45,162 nt of DNA from Bacteroidota bacterium (GCA_023415545.1 JAEZKJ010000030.1:1-45162); one strand, 5' to 3'; positions 34,101 to 44,000 are shown, numbered from the stretch's first letter. Made by a program: numbers and translations. The notes: generated from the letters alone by a model not told the origin.

Positions 34101-34559
34101 TTAGCGTTCGAAGAATTTTTTCCTATAAGCATTCGGCGTCAACCCAATATTCTTATAAAAAGCTGCATAAAAAGATTGACGATTTGCGAAGCCTACCATA
34201 GAACTAATATCTTCAACGTTTTTATCAAAGTATCGTCGATCAACGAGCAAATGTAGGGCATCTTTGATACGATATTCATTTAGTAAGCATGAATAATTCA
34301 TGCCAAAACGAGAATTAACAACAGCAGAAAGATAACGCGTATTGGTTTTCAATTCTTTAGCTAAGTCTTTGGCAGAGTAGTTCGGATCTCTATACTTTTT
34401 CTGAACTACCACAATGTTTAAGATTTGGTCGTATAATTCATCAGCAAGCTCTGCTCTGATTAGAGCTCTATAAGCTGCCTTTTTATTCGTCTTCTCACGA
34501 AGATTATACGGCATCTTTTTCTCTTCTAAGTTTAATTTTTGTTTTTCAGCGTCGCTCAT
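34101..34559 (-). CDS. AraC-type helix-turn-helix regulator, no sensor domain
   Basis: A 152-residue protein. After a basic, helical N-terminal stretch of about 45 residues come two AraC-type HTH motifs. The first is YSAKDLAKELKTNTRYLSAVVNSRFGMNYSCLLNEYRIKDAL. The second is VEDISSMVGFANRQSFYAAFYKNIGLTPNAYRKKF. There is no ligand-binding domain, unlike full-length AraC proteins. It could act alone or sense a signal through a partner. It precedes the DPP III gene in the same direction, but a hairpin separates them. The target is unknown. Confidence 0.85.
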   Translation of the reverse strand: MSDAEKQKLNLEEKKMPYNLREKTNKKAAYRALIRAELADELYDQILNIVVVQKKYRDPNYSAKDLAKELKTNTRYLSAVVNSRFGMNYSCLLNEYRIKDALHLLVDRRYFDKNVEDISSMVGFANRQSFYAAFYKNIGLTPNAYRKKFFER

Positions 34560-34864
34560 AAGTTTTTCACATTAGTTTATTTCTTCTAACTGTTAATGTC
34601 TTATGCAAAAATGAAAATTCTTTTTCTTTTAAACAAACTTTTTTACTAAAATTTTAAGGTAATTTATTAACAATAAATAGATAATTAGATACAAAAAATG
34701 AGTGACTAAAATATTATATTACAAATAGGGAAAAAAGTATCAGTTTATAGAGAATTTATCAGCTCTATTTTATCATTTCATTAATCTTAGTAACATATTC
34801 ATATGCCTTACAACGCAAAAAAATAGTATATTTGAATAAAATAAAAAGCACCGCTTTAACGGAT
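34560..34864. other. divergent intergenic region, AraC-type gene to recQ
   Basis: AT-rich spacer. It holds the recQ -7 box (34827-34834) and, for the AraC-type gene, only a one-mismatch box (CATTTTTG on the minus strand near 34605). Nothing else is recognisable. Confidence 0.5.
34827..34834 (+). promoter_or_regulatory. -7 box for recQ
   Basis: TATATTTG, 30 bases upstream of the ATG at 34865. The TTG of the longer open frame is the last three bases of this box, so it cannot be the start. Confidence 0.7.
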
Positions 34865-36685
34865 ATGTTACAAAGATTAAAAAAGTATTTTGGGTTCACT
34901 GATTTTAGAGAACAGCAGGAAGAGATTATAAAAAAAGTAATTGAGAAAAAAGATACTTTAGTATTAATGCCTACAGGTGGGGGAAAATCTATATGTTACC
35001 AACTACCGGCTCTTTTAATGGAAGGAACTACTATTGTTGTTTCTCCTCTTATCTCACTTATGAAAGACCAAGTTGAGACTTTGGTTGAAAATGGTATTCC
35101 TGCTAGAGCGCTTAACAGCACTAATAGTGAAGATGAAAACTTTAAGCTTAAAAGAGATTGTTTGCAAGGGAAGGTGAAAATTCTATATATATCTCCTGAA
35201 AGATTACTTCTTGAAATGAATTTTCTGCTTAAAGATATTAATATTGCTCTGTTCGCAATTGATGAAGCACACTGTATTTCACAATGGGGACATGATTTCA
35301 GACCTGAATATACGCAATTAAAATGGATTCGTGAACAATTTCCTAAAGTTCCAATTATTGCTCTTACTGCAACTGCTGATAAAATAACAAGAAGAGATAT
35401 CATTGAGCAGTTGAACATGAAGAATCCTGAAGTTTTTATATCATCATTCGATCGTCCCAACCTTGGGCTGGTGGTGAAAAGAAGATTTCAGCAAAAAGAA
35501 AAAAACAAGTTTATCATTGATTTTATTGATAAGCATCAAGGCCAAAGTGGAATAATTTATTGTATGAGCAGAAATAAGAGTGAATCGGTTGCACAAATGC
35601 TAATAAAGAATGGTATCAAGGCTACAATATACCATGCAGGGCTTAGTGCTAAAGAGAGAGACCAAGCTCAAGAAGATTTCATAAATGATAAAGTGCAGAT
35701 AGTGTGCGCAACTATAGCTTTTGGTATGGGCATCGACAAATCGAATGTGCGTTGGGTTATTCATTACAATATGCCTAAAAGTATAGAGAGTTTTTATCAA
35801 GAAATAGGTAGAGCAGGCAGAGATGGAATGCCTAGTGAGACCATACTATTTTACTCTTTAGGAGATATGATTCTGCTGAACAAATTCGCCATGGATAGTA
35901 AGCAACAGGATATCAACTTGGAAAAGCTTCATAGAATGCAACAATATGCTGATAGTAATATATGCAGACGAAGGATACTATTAAACTATTTTAGTGAGAC
36001 AATGGATCATGATTGTGGTCATTGCGATGTATGCAAAAATCCTCCACAGAGATTCGATGGTACAATAATTGTACAGAAAGCATTAAGTGCCGTTGCACGA
36101 ACAAATCAAAGCATACCCATTACTACCCTTGTTGATATATTAAGAGGAAACTACTCGGCAGAGGTTAAGGCTAAAGGATATGATACACTTAAAACTTTTG
36201 GCGTTGGAAGAGATATGCCTGCTAGAGATTGGCAAGATTATCTGTTACAGATGCTAAATCTTGGGTATTTCGAAATTGCATACAACGAAAATAACCATAT
36301 AAAGATTACGGAAAGTGGAAAGAGGGTGTTACTATCTTCTGAAAAGGCGAATTTAGTAATTATAGACCATGAAATTGTTAAAGAGAAGAAGGCTAAAAGT
36401 AAGAGTGTTAAGCTAGAAAAGCAGATATTCAACTATATTGGCGAAAACGGAGAAGAAGAGAATAATTTATTCGATGAATTGAGGGCATTAAGGAAAAAAC
36501 TTGCTGACCAACAAGCAATTCCTCCATATATCGTATTCTCGGACAAAGCACTTCAACTTATGGTACATCATAAACCAACAACAATTGAAGAGTTTGGTAA
36601 TATTAGTGGTATTGGTGAATATAAGAGAGATAAATATGGGAAAGATTTTATTACTCTTATAAGAAAGATTACCGGTAAAGGCTAA
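34865..36685 (+). CDS. recQ: ATP-dependent DNA helicase RecQ
   Basis: A 606-residue 3'-5' DNA helicase for recombination and fork repair. Walker A is MPTGGGKSICYQ, motif II AIDEAHCISQWGHDFRPEY, motif IV-VI region ATIAFGMGIDKSNVRWVIHYNMPKSIESFYQEIGRAGRDG. The zinc-binding Cys cluster (NICRRRILLNYFSE... CGHCDVC) begins the RQC domain. An HRDC domain closes the protein (DELRALRKKLADQQAIPPYIVFSDKALQLM). Start at 34865 is chosen because the upstream TTG lies in the promoter box. Confidence 0.96.
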   Translation: MLQRLKKYFGFTDFREQQEEIIKKVIEKKDTLVLMPTGGGKSICYQLPALLMEGTTIVVSPLISLMKDQVETLVENGIPARALNSTNSEDENFKLKRDCLQGKVKILYISPERLLLEMNFLLKDINIALFAIDEAHCISQWGHDFRPEYTQLKWIREQFPKVPIIALTATADKITRRDIIEQLNMKNPEVFISSFDRPNLGLVVKRRFQQKEKNKFIIDFIDKHQGQSGIIYCMSRNKSESVAQMLIKNGIKATIYHAGLSAKERDQAQEDFINDKVQIVCATIAFGMGIDKSNVRWVIHYNMPKSIESFYQEIGRAGRDGMPSETILFYSLGDMILLNKFAMDSKQQDINLEKLHRMQQYADSNICRRRILLNYFSETMDHDCGHCDVCKNPPQRFDGTIIVQKALSAVARTNQSIPITTLVDILRGNYSAEVKAKGYDTLKTFGVGRDMPARDWQDYLLQMLNLGYFEIAYNENNHIKITESGKRVLLSSEKANLVIIDHEIVKEKKAKSKSVKLEKQIFNYIGENGEEENNLFDELRALRKKLADQQAIPPYIVFSDKALQLMVHHKPTTIEEFGNISGIGEYKRDKYGKDFITLIRKITGKG

Positions 36686-36721
36686 TATGAAAATTGGTCC
36701 TGTTTGATAATATGGTCCTAC

Positions 36722-36740
36722 CTTATTAATAATTAATAAG
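36722..36740. repeat. perfect AT palindrome after recQ
   Basis: CTTATTAAT and ATTAATAAG flank a single A (36722-36740), 37 bases after the recQ stop. AT-only arms make it a weak hairpin; a factor-binding site is equally possible. A CTGACTAAAAAGTC sequence like that of the queA-Nudix terminator follows at 36761. Confidence 0.5.
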
Positions 36741-36786
36741 AACGAAAAAATAATATAAGGCTGACTAAAAAGTCTTTTTTAAAATT

Positions 36787-36828
36787 AAGATCCCTGCTAG
36801 AGCATATTCCGGCAGGGATCTTTTCTTG
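36787..36828 (+). terminator. recQ terminator
   Basis: An 11-bp stem (36787-36797 with 36812-36822, core GATCCCTGC/GCAGGGATC) has a 14-base loop and is followed by TTTTCTTG. It may also serve the convergent TPR gene. Confidence 0.8.
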
Positions 36829-36857
36829 TTTATATGACTTTTAAGTAAACCTCATTT

Positions 36858-37679
36858 TTATTTTGAAGATTTTAGTTTGTCACGAAGTTCAGAACGAGGA
36901 ACTCCCAACGAAACAGCCTTTTCGTATGCTACATAGGCCTCACGCTTTTTATTCTGTTCCATATAGATATCTCCACACAGAACATATATTTCAGGATCAT
37001 TTGGGTCTAACTTTGCAGCTGCCTCAAGATCAATAAGCGCGAGATCCAATGTGTTCATATCTATCTCGATATTTGCTTTTATTTTAAGAAGTGAGGCATC
37101 TTTTGGATTTTCGACAATCATCCTATCAACTCCCTCGAGCGCCTCTCTATATTTAAACTCCTTCTGATTCAATATTATCAAGCCAATCTGAGCAGTTCTA
37201 TTCTTATTGTCAATATTCAAAAGAGCATTGTAATCTGACCTAGCCTCTTTATACTCGCGTCTGTTCATATTGATATAAGCTCTATAAAATAGTGCCTCTT
37301 TATTATTTCTATCTATATCAAGAACATTACAATAATCTATATATGCCTTGTCTAAATTATTTCTTTCCAGATATAAAGAAGCCCTATTGAGAAGAGTTAC
37401 AACCGAATATGGAGTGATATTTAAAGATAGAGTATATGAATCGAGTGCTTCATCACTTTTCCCCATTCTTCTTTGTACAGTTCCTAAATTAGTAAAAAGC
37501 AGTGCATTTCGAATATTTGACGGATCGAGTTGCAAAGCCTCTTTAAATAGTTTTTCTGCTTGTACAAGACTATCTTTTTTTGCACAATTTAAAGCTTTGT
37601 CGACTATTTGACTATAATCTTGGGCATTAACTTGTAAAAGTGTAAAAACAAAAAGTATTGATAATAAAGAACGTTTCAT
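36858..37679 (-). CDS. exported tetratricopeptide-repeat protein
   Basis: A 273-residue protein with a signal peptide (MKRSLLSILFVFTLLQVNAQ, cleavage before Gln). About six to seven TPR units follow from residue 25 onward (for example ALNCAKKDSLVQAEKLFKEALQLDPSN and AYIDYCNVLDIDRNNKEALFYRA). TPR arrays scaffold protein complexes; the partner is not evident. The open frame extends to 37718, but the -7 box at 37705-37712 lies inside that extension, so the start is 37679. Confidence 0.85.
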   Translation of the reverse strand: MKRSLLSILFVFTLLQVNAQDYSQIVDKALNCAKKDSLVQAEKLFKEALQLDPSNIRNALLFTNLGTVQRRMGKSDEALDSYTLSLNITPYSVVTLLNRASLYLERNNLDKAYIDYCNVLDIDRNNKEALFYRAYINMNRREYKEARSDYNALLNIDNKNRTAQIGLIILNQKEFKYREALEGVDRMIVENPKDASLLKIKANIEIDMNTLDLALIDLEAAAKLDPNDPEIYVLCGDIYMEQNKKREAYVAYEKAVSLGVPRSELRDKLKSSK

Positions 37680-37704
37680 TTTATTATTGTTGTATTGTTC
37701 AATA

Positions 37705-37712
37705 CAAAAGTA
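37705..37712 (-). promoter_or_regulatory. -7 box for the TPR protein
   Basis: TACTTTTG on the minus strand, 25 bases upstream of the ATG at 37679. Confidence 0.65.
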
Positions 37713-37820
37713 TCTCATTATTTACACTATACGGTCACTATTTAACTAAAAAAACATAATCTATCACTATTACAATTTACATTATGATAAAAATGAAGCA
37801 ACTGATTAGAAAATGTATAG

Positions 37821-38882
37821 CTACAAAGAGTTAATATAGTTAGTTATCCACTCACCTACCTCTTTTGTTCCATATTTTTTGCCACCTTCAACCTGTATAT
37901 CAGGAGTACGAACATATTCATCGAGTGATGCATTAACCGCTTTTCTAATGATTGCACCCTCCTCTTTTAAGTCGAAATATTCAAAAAGCATTGCTACAGA
38001 CAGTATCTGAGCTAATGGATTAGCAATATTAAGACCTTTTGCCTGGGGCCAAGAGCCATGAATTGGTTCGAACACCGGAGTACCTTCACCTGTTGATGCT
38101 GATGGAAGTAGTCCCATTGAGCCACTAATTACAGAACCTTCATCGGTTAAAATATCACCAAAAGTGTTTTCAGTAACCATTACATCAAAGAAAGATGGTT
38201 CCTGAATCATTCGCATAGCCGCATTGTCAACATACATATAGTCAGTGGTAACTTCAGGATATAAAGGTGCCATCTCCTGGGCAATCTGCCTCCATAAGCG
38301 TGAAGAAGCCAAAACATTTGCTTTATCAACAACAGTAAGATGTTTGCGACGCTTCATTGCATACTCGAATCCTACTTTTAAGATTCTCTCGATTTCAGGA
38401 CGAGTATACATATTAGTATCATAAGCCTTATCATTATCTTGATACTTCTCACCAAAATACATCCCTCCGGTAAGTTCGCGGATGCAGATAAAATCAGCAT
38501 CTTTAACAATCTCTTCTTTCAATGGAGACTTATAAAGCAGAGATTTAAAAGTCTCGACAGGACGTATATTAGCAAACAAACCAAGCTTTTTTCTCATTGC
38601 TAAAAGCCCTTGCTCGGGTCTTACTTTAGCCGTTGGATCGTTATCAAATTTAGGATCGCCTACAGCCGAGAAAAGAACAGCATCAGCCTCTTTACATATT
38701 TTATAAGTATCCTCCGGAAAAGGATCTCCAACCTTGTCAATAGCATCTGCTCCACAGATAGCATATTTATAATTGACTGTGTGTGAAAACTTATGGCATA
38801 CAGCATTCATCACATTTACTCCTTGTTCAGATATTTCAGGTCCTATACCATCTCCCGGTAAAAGTGCTATATTAAAATTCAT
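37821..38882 (-). CDS. leuB: 3-isopropylmalate dehydrogenase
   Basis: A 353-residue NAD-dependent beta-decarboxylating dehydrogenase that makes 2-oxoisocaproate in leucine synthesis. LLPGDGIGPEISEQG is at residues 7-21, ITRELTGG-like FICIRELTGGMYFGE mid-protein, and the metal-binding NTFGDILTDEGSVISGSMGLLPSAS motif is intact. LeuB can also act on 3-methylmalate in the citramalate route to isoleucine. It is the last gene of the leu operon, 11 bases after the second LeuA-like gene. Confidence 0.96.
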   Translation of the reverse strand: MNFNIALLPGDGIGPEISEQGVNVMNAVCHKFSHTVNYKYAICGADAIDKVGDPFPEDTYKICKEADAVLFSAVGDPKFDNDPTAKVRPEQGLLAMRKKLGLFANIRPVETFKSLLYKSPLKEEIVKDADFICIRELTGGMYFGEKYQDNDKAYDTNMYTRPEIERILKVGFEYAMKRRKHLTVVDKANVLASSRLWRQIAQEMAPLYPEVTTDYMYVDNAAMRMIQEPSFFDVMVTENTFGDILTDEGSVISGSMGLLPSASTGEGTPVFEPIHGSWPQAKGLNIANPLAQILSVAMLFEYFDLKEEGAIIRKAVNASLDEYVRTPDIQVEGGKKYGTKEVGEWITNYINSL

Positions 38883-38893
38883 AACTATATCTT

Positions 38894-40438
38894 TTATTTA
38901 TTACTATTATAGCTGCTCTCTATGATATTCAGCATCTTTATTGTTGCTTTTATTGCTGCTTCAGTCTGGTCAGCATCCAAACCTCTTGTTTTAAAAATCT
39001 TATCATCAAAACTCCATGTTATTACAGTCTGTACAAATGCATCTGTACGTCCACCCGGAGGTATAGTGACAGCATAATTAGTAAGCATAGGAAAAGTTCG
39101 GTGAAGATTATTTTTGTAGATCTTTCTCAATGCTCTTACAAAAGCATCATACTGACCATCACCACTCGAGTTTTCTTCATAAGCTACTCCATTGACCTCA
39201 ATCATCACATTTGCCAAAGGTTTAAGTCCCTGTCCAAGTGTTACAATATAATTTTTAAGTCTTACCGACTCATTCATCACACCATGTTTTAGCACATCGG
39301 ATACTATGTATGGAAGATCCTCTTGAGTAACAAGTTCTTTCTTATCTCCAAGCTCAATGATACGTTCGGTAACTTTACGCATAGATTCTTCATCAAGTTC
39401 CAATCCCAATGACTGAAGATTTTTTAGAATGTTAGCCTTTCCACTTGTCTTTCCCAAAGCATACTCACGCTTACGTCCAAATCGTTCAGGGAGAAGGGAG
39501 TTGAAATAGAGATTATCCTTATTGTCACCATCGGCATGGACACCTGCAACTTGTGTAAAAACATTCTCACCCACAATAGGTTGATTAGGTGGTATAGTCA
39601 TGCCTGAATAGGATTCAACAACTTTACTTACATCATTGAGTTTACTCTCATCGATATTTGTTGTAGCCGAAAAATGATCTTTTAGAATAGCTTGCACACT
39701 GGCAAGAGGAGCATTTCCGGCTCTTTCACCTAGTCCATTAATAGTAGTATGTAAACCTCTCACACCACTTAACACAGATGAAAGGACATTACTTACAGCC
39801 AAATCATAGTCATTATGAGCATGAAAATCGAAGTGGAGATTAGGAAAATGTTTCCTCATCTTTCGAATATACTTAATGACTTGAATTGGATTCAATACAC
39901 CAAGTGTGTCAGGAAGCATAAATCTCTTAACACTAGTGTGTGAGAGTGCTTCTACAAGATTAAACACATACTCAGGCGATTCCTGAATGCCATTACTCCA
40001 ATCTTCAAGATAAACATTTACAGATATATCACATTCATCAGCATAAGCAATAACTTCAAAAATATCATTTATATGTTCTTCAGCTGTCTTCCTTAGTTGA
40101 TGAGTGCAATGTTTCAATGATCCTTTGCATAACAGATTCAAAACCTTACCACCACATTTGTTTATCCAATCCACTGAAGAATGACCATCAACAAATCCTA
40201 AAACCTCTACTTTGTGTAATAAATTTCGACGAGCAGCCCAGTCACAAATCATCTGAACAGCTTCAAACTCACCATCTGAAACTCTTGCCGAGCCAACTTC
40301 TATTCTATCTACTTTAACCTCTTCAAGAAGCAGTCTCGCTATCATCAACTTTTCATGAGGTACAAATGAGACTCCACTGGTCTGTTCACCATCACGAAGA
40401 GTTGTATCCATTATCTCTATTTGGACGCTTTTTCCCAT
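38894..40438 (-). CDS. second 2-isopropylmalate synthase-like enzyme, probable citramalate synthase
   Basis: A 514-residue member of the LeuA/CimA family, which condenses acetyl-CoA with a 2-oxo acid. The HMGL-like TIM barrel starts with MDTTLRDGEQTSG, has the metal ligands HAHNDYDLAVSN, and carries the GLGERAGNAPLASV motif. A C-terminal LeuA regulatory domain (VRLKNYIVTLGQGLKPLANVMIEVNGVAYEENSSGDG) implies allosteric control by an end-product. Distinct from the leuA of the same operon, it fits (R)-citramalate synthase, which would feed isoleucine synthesis through LeuCD and LeuB. This assignment is inference; a second leucine-type enzyme cannot be excluded. It overlaps leuD by 22 bases. Confidence 0.75.
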   Translation of the reverse strand: MGKSVQIEIMDTTLRDGEQTSGVSFVPHEKLMIARLLLEEVKVDRIEVGSARVSDGEFEAVQMICDWAARRNLLHKVEVLGFVDGHSSVDWINKCGGKVLNLLCKGSLKHCTHQLRKTAEEHINDIFEVIAYADECDISVNVYLEDWSNGIQESPEYVFNLVEALSHTSVKRFMLPDTLGVLNPIQVIKYIRKMRKHFPNLHFDFHAHNDYDLAVSNVLSSVLSGVRGLHTTINGLGERAGNAPLASVQAILKDHFSATTNIDESKLNDVSKVVESYSGMTIPPNQPIVGENVFTQVAGVHADGDNKDNLYFNSLLPERFGRKREYALGKTSGKANILKNLQSLGLELDEESMRKVTERIIELGDKKELVTQEDLPYIVSDVLKHGVMNESVRLKNYIVTLGQGLKPLANVMIEVNGVAYEENSSGDGQYDAFVRALRKIYKNNLHRTFPMLTNYAVTIPPGGRTDAFVQTVITWSFDDKIFKTRGLDADQTEAAIKATIKMLNIIESSYNSNK

Positions 40439-41013
40439 TCCTCTATCCTATTTGTATTACTCAATAAAAAATCTATATCATCGAGTCCATTCAACAGACA
40501 ATGTTTTTTATAAGCATTAATCTCGAAGAACTCACTTCTACCTGTATCTTTGTTTGTAACTTTTTGTGCAGGAAGGTCAATTTCGACTTCCATATCCGGA
40601 TTTTTATATATCGAATCGAAAAGTTCACTTAAAAAACTTTCACTTACTGTGACTGGAAGGACAAAGTTATTAAGTTCGTTATTTTTATGTATATCAGCAA
40701 AGAAACTTGAAATAACTACTCGGAATCCGTAACCTGCAATTGCCCATGCAGCATGTTCGCGACTGGAACCTGAACCAAAGTTCTTTCCGGCAACTAGAAT
40801 TTCCCCTCTGTATTTTGGATCATTAAGCACAAAATCTTTATTCAATGTTCCATCGGCATTATATCGCCAATCACGGAAAAGATTATCTCCGAAATATTTC
40901 TCCTCTTTTGTCGTTGCCTTAAGGAAACGTGCCGGAATGATTTGATCAGTATCAACATTCTCGAAAGGAAGAGGTACACAAGTGCTATTTATTATATTAA
41001 ATTTTTGTTTCAT
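40417..41013 (-). CDS. leuD: 3-isopropylmalate dehydratase small subunit
   Basis: A 198-residue swivel subunit of isopropylmalate isomerase. It carries the VDTDQIIPARFL motif near the N-terminus and GKNFGSGSSREHAAWAI in the middle, which forms part of the substrate site. It works with LeuC, encoded 72 bases upstream. Its last 22 bases overlap the start of the second LeuA-like gene. Confidence 0.95.
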   Translation of the reverse strand: MKQKFNIINSTCVPLPFENVDTDQIIPARFLKATTKEEKYFGDNLFRDWRYNADGTLNKDFVLNDPKYRGEILVAGKNFGSGSSREHAAWAIAGYGFRVVISSFFADIHKNNELNNFVLPVTVSESFLSELFDSIYKNPDMEVEIDLPAQKVTNKDTGRSEFFEINAYKKHCLLNGLDDIDFLLSNTNRIEEWEKASK

Positions 41014-41085
41014 TGTATCATTATTTATGGTATAACAGTACTACATATTTACTATTAAAGCACTTTATATGTTATGAATAAGTTT

Positions 41086-42468
41086 TCAATCAATAAAATC
41101 ACGTGGATCGGTAACCACACCTGTAATAGCAGCTGCTGCGGCAACGAGAGGGCTTGAAAGAAGTGTCCTAGAGCCTGGACCCTGTCTACCTTCAAAGTTA
41201 CGATTACTTGTTGACACAGCATATTTCCCAGCCGGTATCTTATCATCATTCATAGCCAGACAAGCAGAACATCCCGGTTGGCGAATAGTGAAATCGGCAT
41301 CACTTAGTATTTTATCAATTCCCTCTTTTTTTATTTGCTCAAGCACCATCCATGAACCCGGAACCAACCATGCTGTAACATTTTCTGCTCTTTTTTTGCC
41401 TTTTACTATTGAAGCAAAAGCTCTGAAATCTTCTATTCTACCATTTGTACAGGCTCCAAGGAAAACATAATCGATTTTTTTACCTAAAAGTTTCTCTCCT
41501 TGAGAAAATCCCATATAATTCATCGATTTTATAAATGATTCACTTTCATCATTTGGAATTGAATCAGTTATAGCCATTCCCATTCCCGGATTAGTTCCAT
41601 ATGTTATCATAGGTTGTATGTCAGCTGCATCAAACTTAACCTCTTTATCGAATTGTGCATCATCATCACTTTTCAATGTTTTCCAATATTCAACAGCTTT
41701 ATCCCATTCTTCACCCTTTGGAGCATACTCTCTACCTTTAAGGTATTCGAATGTTGTCTCATCAGGTGCTATCATACCACCTCGGGCACCCATCTCGATA
41801 CTTAGATTACATAAGGTAAGACGTCCTTCCATAGTCATATCACGAACAACTGAGCCTGCGTACTCTACAAAATAACCTGTAGCACCACTTGTAGTCATCT
41901 TCGACATCATATAAAGTGCAACATCTTTCGATGTCACTCCTTTACCTAAAGTACCATCAATAATTATCCTCATTGTCTTTGGACGTGATTGAAGAATACA
42001 TTGAGAGGCCATCACCATTTCAACTTCACTTGTTCCAATTCCAAAAGCTACAGCCCCCATAGCACCATGAGTAGATGTATGTGAATCACCACAAACGATA
42101 GTCATACCTGGTAATGTAAGAGCTCTTTCAGGACCTACAACATGGATTATTCCATTCTTTGGATGCATCATTCCAAAATATGACAGACCGAAATATTCTG
42201 CATTCTTTTCAAGAGCATCAACCTGATTTTTTGAAACCGGATCTTCAATAGGTTTATCTTGATCGTGAGTTGGTGTATTGTGGTCAGGGATACAATATAT
42301 TTTCTCAGGACGAAAACATTTAAGATTTCTACTCTTTAATCCTTCAAAAGCCTGAGGGCTTGTAACCTCATGGCAATATAATCTATCAATATATAATTGA
42401 GTAGGTCCTCCTTCAACAACCTGTACCACATGCGAGTCCCATATTTTATCGAATAATGTATTTGCCAT
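41086..42468 (-). CDS. leuC: 3-isopropylmalate dehydratase large subunit
   Basis: A 460-residue aconitase-family subunit. The 4Fe-4S cluster cysteines are in FLGACTNGRIEDFR and PGCSACLAMND, and the VCGDSHTSTHGAMGAVAFGIGTSE motif is near residue 130. It isomerises 2- to 3-isopropylmalate with LeuD, and would isomerise citramalate if that route is present. Its ATG lies 4 bases after the leuA stop. Confidence 0.96.
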   Translation of the reverse strand: MANTLFDKIWDSHVVQVVEGGPTQLYIDRLYCHEVTSPQAFEGLKSRNLKCFRPEKIYCIPDHNTPTHDQDKPIEDPVSKNQVDALEKNAEYFGLSYFGMMHPKNGIIHVVGPERALTLPGMTIVCGDSHTSTHGAMGAVAFGIGTSEVEMVMASQCILQSRPKTMRIIIDGTLGKGVTSKDVALYMMSKMTTSGATGYFVEYAGSVVRDMTMEGRLTLCNLSIEMGARGGMIAPDETTFEYLKGREYAPKGEEWDKAVEYWKTLKSDDDAQFDKEVKFDAADIQPMITYGTNPGMGMAITDSIPNDESESFIKSMNYMGFSQGEKLLGKKIDYVFLGACTNGRIEDFRAFASIVKGKKRAENVTAWLVPGSWMVLEQIKKEGIDKILSDADFTIRQPGCSACLAMNDDKIPAGKYAVSTSNRNFEGRQGPGSRTLLSSPLVAAAAAITGVVTDPRDFID

Positions 42469-42472
42469 AATA

Positions 42473-43969
42473 TTATTTTCTGAACTTATTAATACAATCT
42501 ATATATGCCTCTACCGATGCTGCAATGATATCTGTATTTGCTCCAAATCCATAATACATCTGATTATCAAACTCTACCTGCATATGGACTTTACCGACAT
42601 CATCACTTCCTTTACTAATTGCTTGTATAGTAAACTCTTTTAATACCATCTGTCTATCAATAATCCTCTTGAGAGCCTTAATAGCAGCATCTACAGGTCC
42701 ATTACCTGAAGCAGCAGCTTCGAAATGTTCTCCCGAGATTGAGATACCTACACTGGCAACGGAGCGAACTCCAACACCACTTGTAACTTGAAGGTAGTCG
42801 AGTTTGATATTATGATTCATGCTTCGTTCAGCACCTGCAAGAACTAAAATATCATCATCTGTAATATCTTTTTTCTTATCAGCTAATTTAAGGAAATCTT
42901 CATAAACTTTATCAAGTTTTTCCTGCTCCATATCTACTCCTAAAGCAGTTAGTCGATGCTTTAATGCTGCTCTACCACTTCTTGCAGTTAAAACAATAGC
43001 ATTATCATCAATACCTACATCTTTTGGGTCTATAATTTCATAAGTCTGAACATTCTTCAAAACTCCGTCTTGATGAATACCCGAAGAGTGTGCAAAAGCG
43101 TTTCTTCCTACAATAGCTTTATTTGGTTGAACAGGCATGTTCATCAAGCTTGATACCATCCTACTTGTTGGATAGATTCTGTGAGTATTGATATTTGTTT
43201 GAACATCAATATCATTGTGACATTTCACAATCATTGCTACCTCTTCAAGCGATGTATTACCGGCTCGTTCACCAATACCATTAATAGTAACCTCGACTTG
43301 GCGAGCACCATTTAATACTCCACTGATTGTATTAGCTGTTGCCATACCTAAATCATTATGACAATGGGTAGAGATGATGGCTTTGTGGATATTATCTACA
43401 TGTTCAACAAGGTATTTTATTTTTGCTCCATATTCATCAGGCAAACAATATCCTGTAGTATCTGGAATGTTAACGACTGTTGCTCCGGCTTTTATTACAG
43501 CTTCAATTACTCGTGCAAGATATTCATTATTTGTTCTGCCGGCATCTTCAGCATAAAACTCAACATCTTCCACAAAACGCTTAGCGTATTTAACTGCTGC
43601 AACTGCTCTTTCAATAATTTCATCTTGATTGGAGTTGAATTTATATCTTATATGGGCATCTGAAGTTCCTATACCAGTGTGAATCCTTTTATGTTTTGCA
43701 TACTTCAGTGCTTCAATAGCTACATCAATATCTTTTTCAACAGCGCGGGTCAGAGCGCAAATCGTTGGCCATGTAACTGCTTTAGAAATTTCAATAACTG
43801 AGTTGAAATCTCCAGGGCTTGATATTGGGAAACCCGCTTCTATTACATCTACTCCTAGAAGTTCAAGCTGTCGAGCTACTTGAATCTTTTCTACTGTATT
43901 CAATTGACAACCTGGGACCTGTTCGCCATCTCTAAGAGTGGTGTCGAAAATAAACAATCTGTCATTCAT
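42473..43969 (-). CDS. leuA: 2-isopropylmalate synthase
   Basis: A 498-residue enzyme for the first committed step of leucine synthesis (acetyl-CoA plus 2-oxoisovalerate). The barrel starts with FDTTLRDGEQVPGC, with STHCHNDLGMATAN as metal ligands and IGERAGNTSLEEVAM. The C-terminal regulatory domain (residues about 370-498) mediates feedback by leucine in relatives. It is the first structural gene of the operon leuA-leuC-leuD-cimA-like-leuB, and expression is probably controlled by the attenuator at 44001-44144. Confidence 0.96.
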   Translation of the reverse strand: MNDRLFIFDTTLRDGEQVPGCQLNTVEKIQVARQLELLGVDVIEAGFPISSPGDFNSVIEISKAVTWPTICALTRAVEKDIDVAIEALKYAKHKRIHTGIGTSDAHIRYKFNSNQDEIIERAVAAVKYAKRFVEDVEFYAEDAGRTNNEYLARVIEAVIKAGATVVNIPDTTGYCLPDEYGAKIKYLVEHVDNIHKAIISTHCHNDLGMATANTISGVLNGARQVEVTINGIGERAGNTSLEEVAMIVKCHNDIDVQTNINTHRIYPTSRMVSSLMNMPVQPNKAIVGRNAFAHSSGIHQDGVLKNVQTYEIIDPKDVGIDDNAIVLTARSGRAALKHRLTALGVDMEQEKLDKVYEDFLKLADKKKDITDDDILVLAGAERSMNHNIKLDYLQVTSGVGVRSVASVGISISGEHFEAAASGNGPVDAAIKALKRIIDRQMVLKEFTIQAISKGSDDVGKVHMQVEFDNQMYYGFGANTDIIAASVEAYIDCINKFRK

Positions 43970-44000
43970 ATGCTATAAGGTTTTTTGTTATTACAAAGCA

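Noticed and set aside
34832..34864. Longer recQ start at a TTG codon
   Set aside because: The TTG is the last part of the TATATTTG promoter box, upstream of the expected transcription start.
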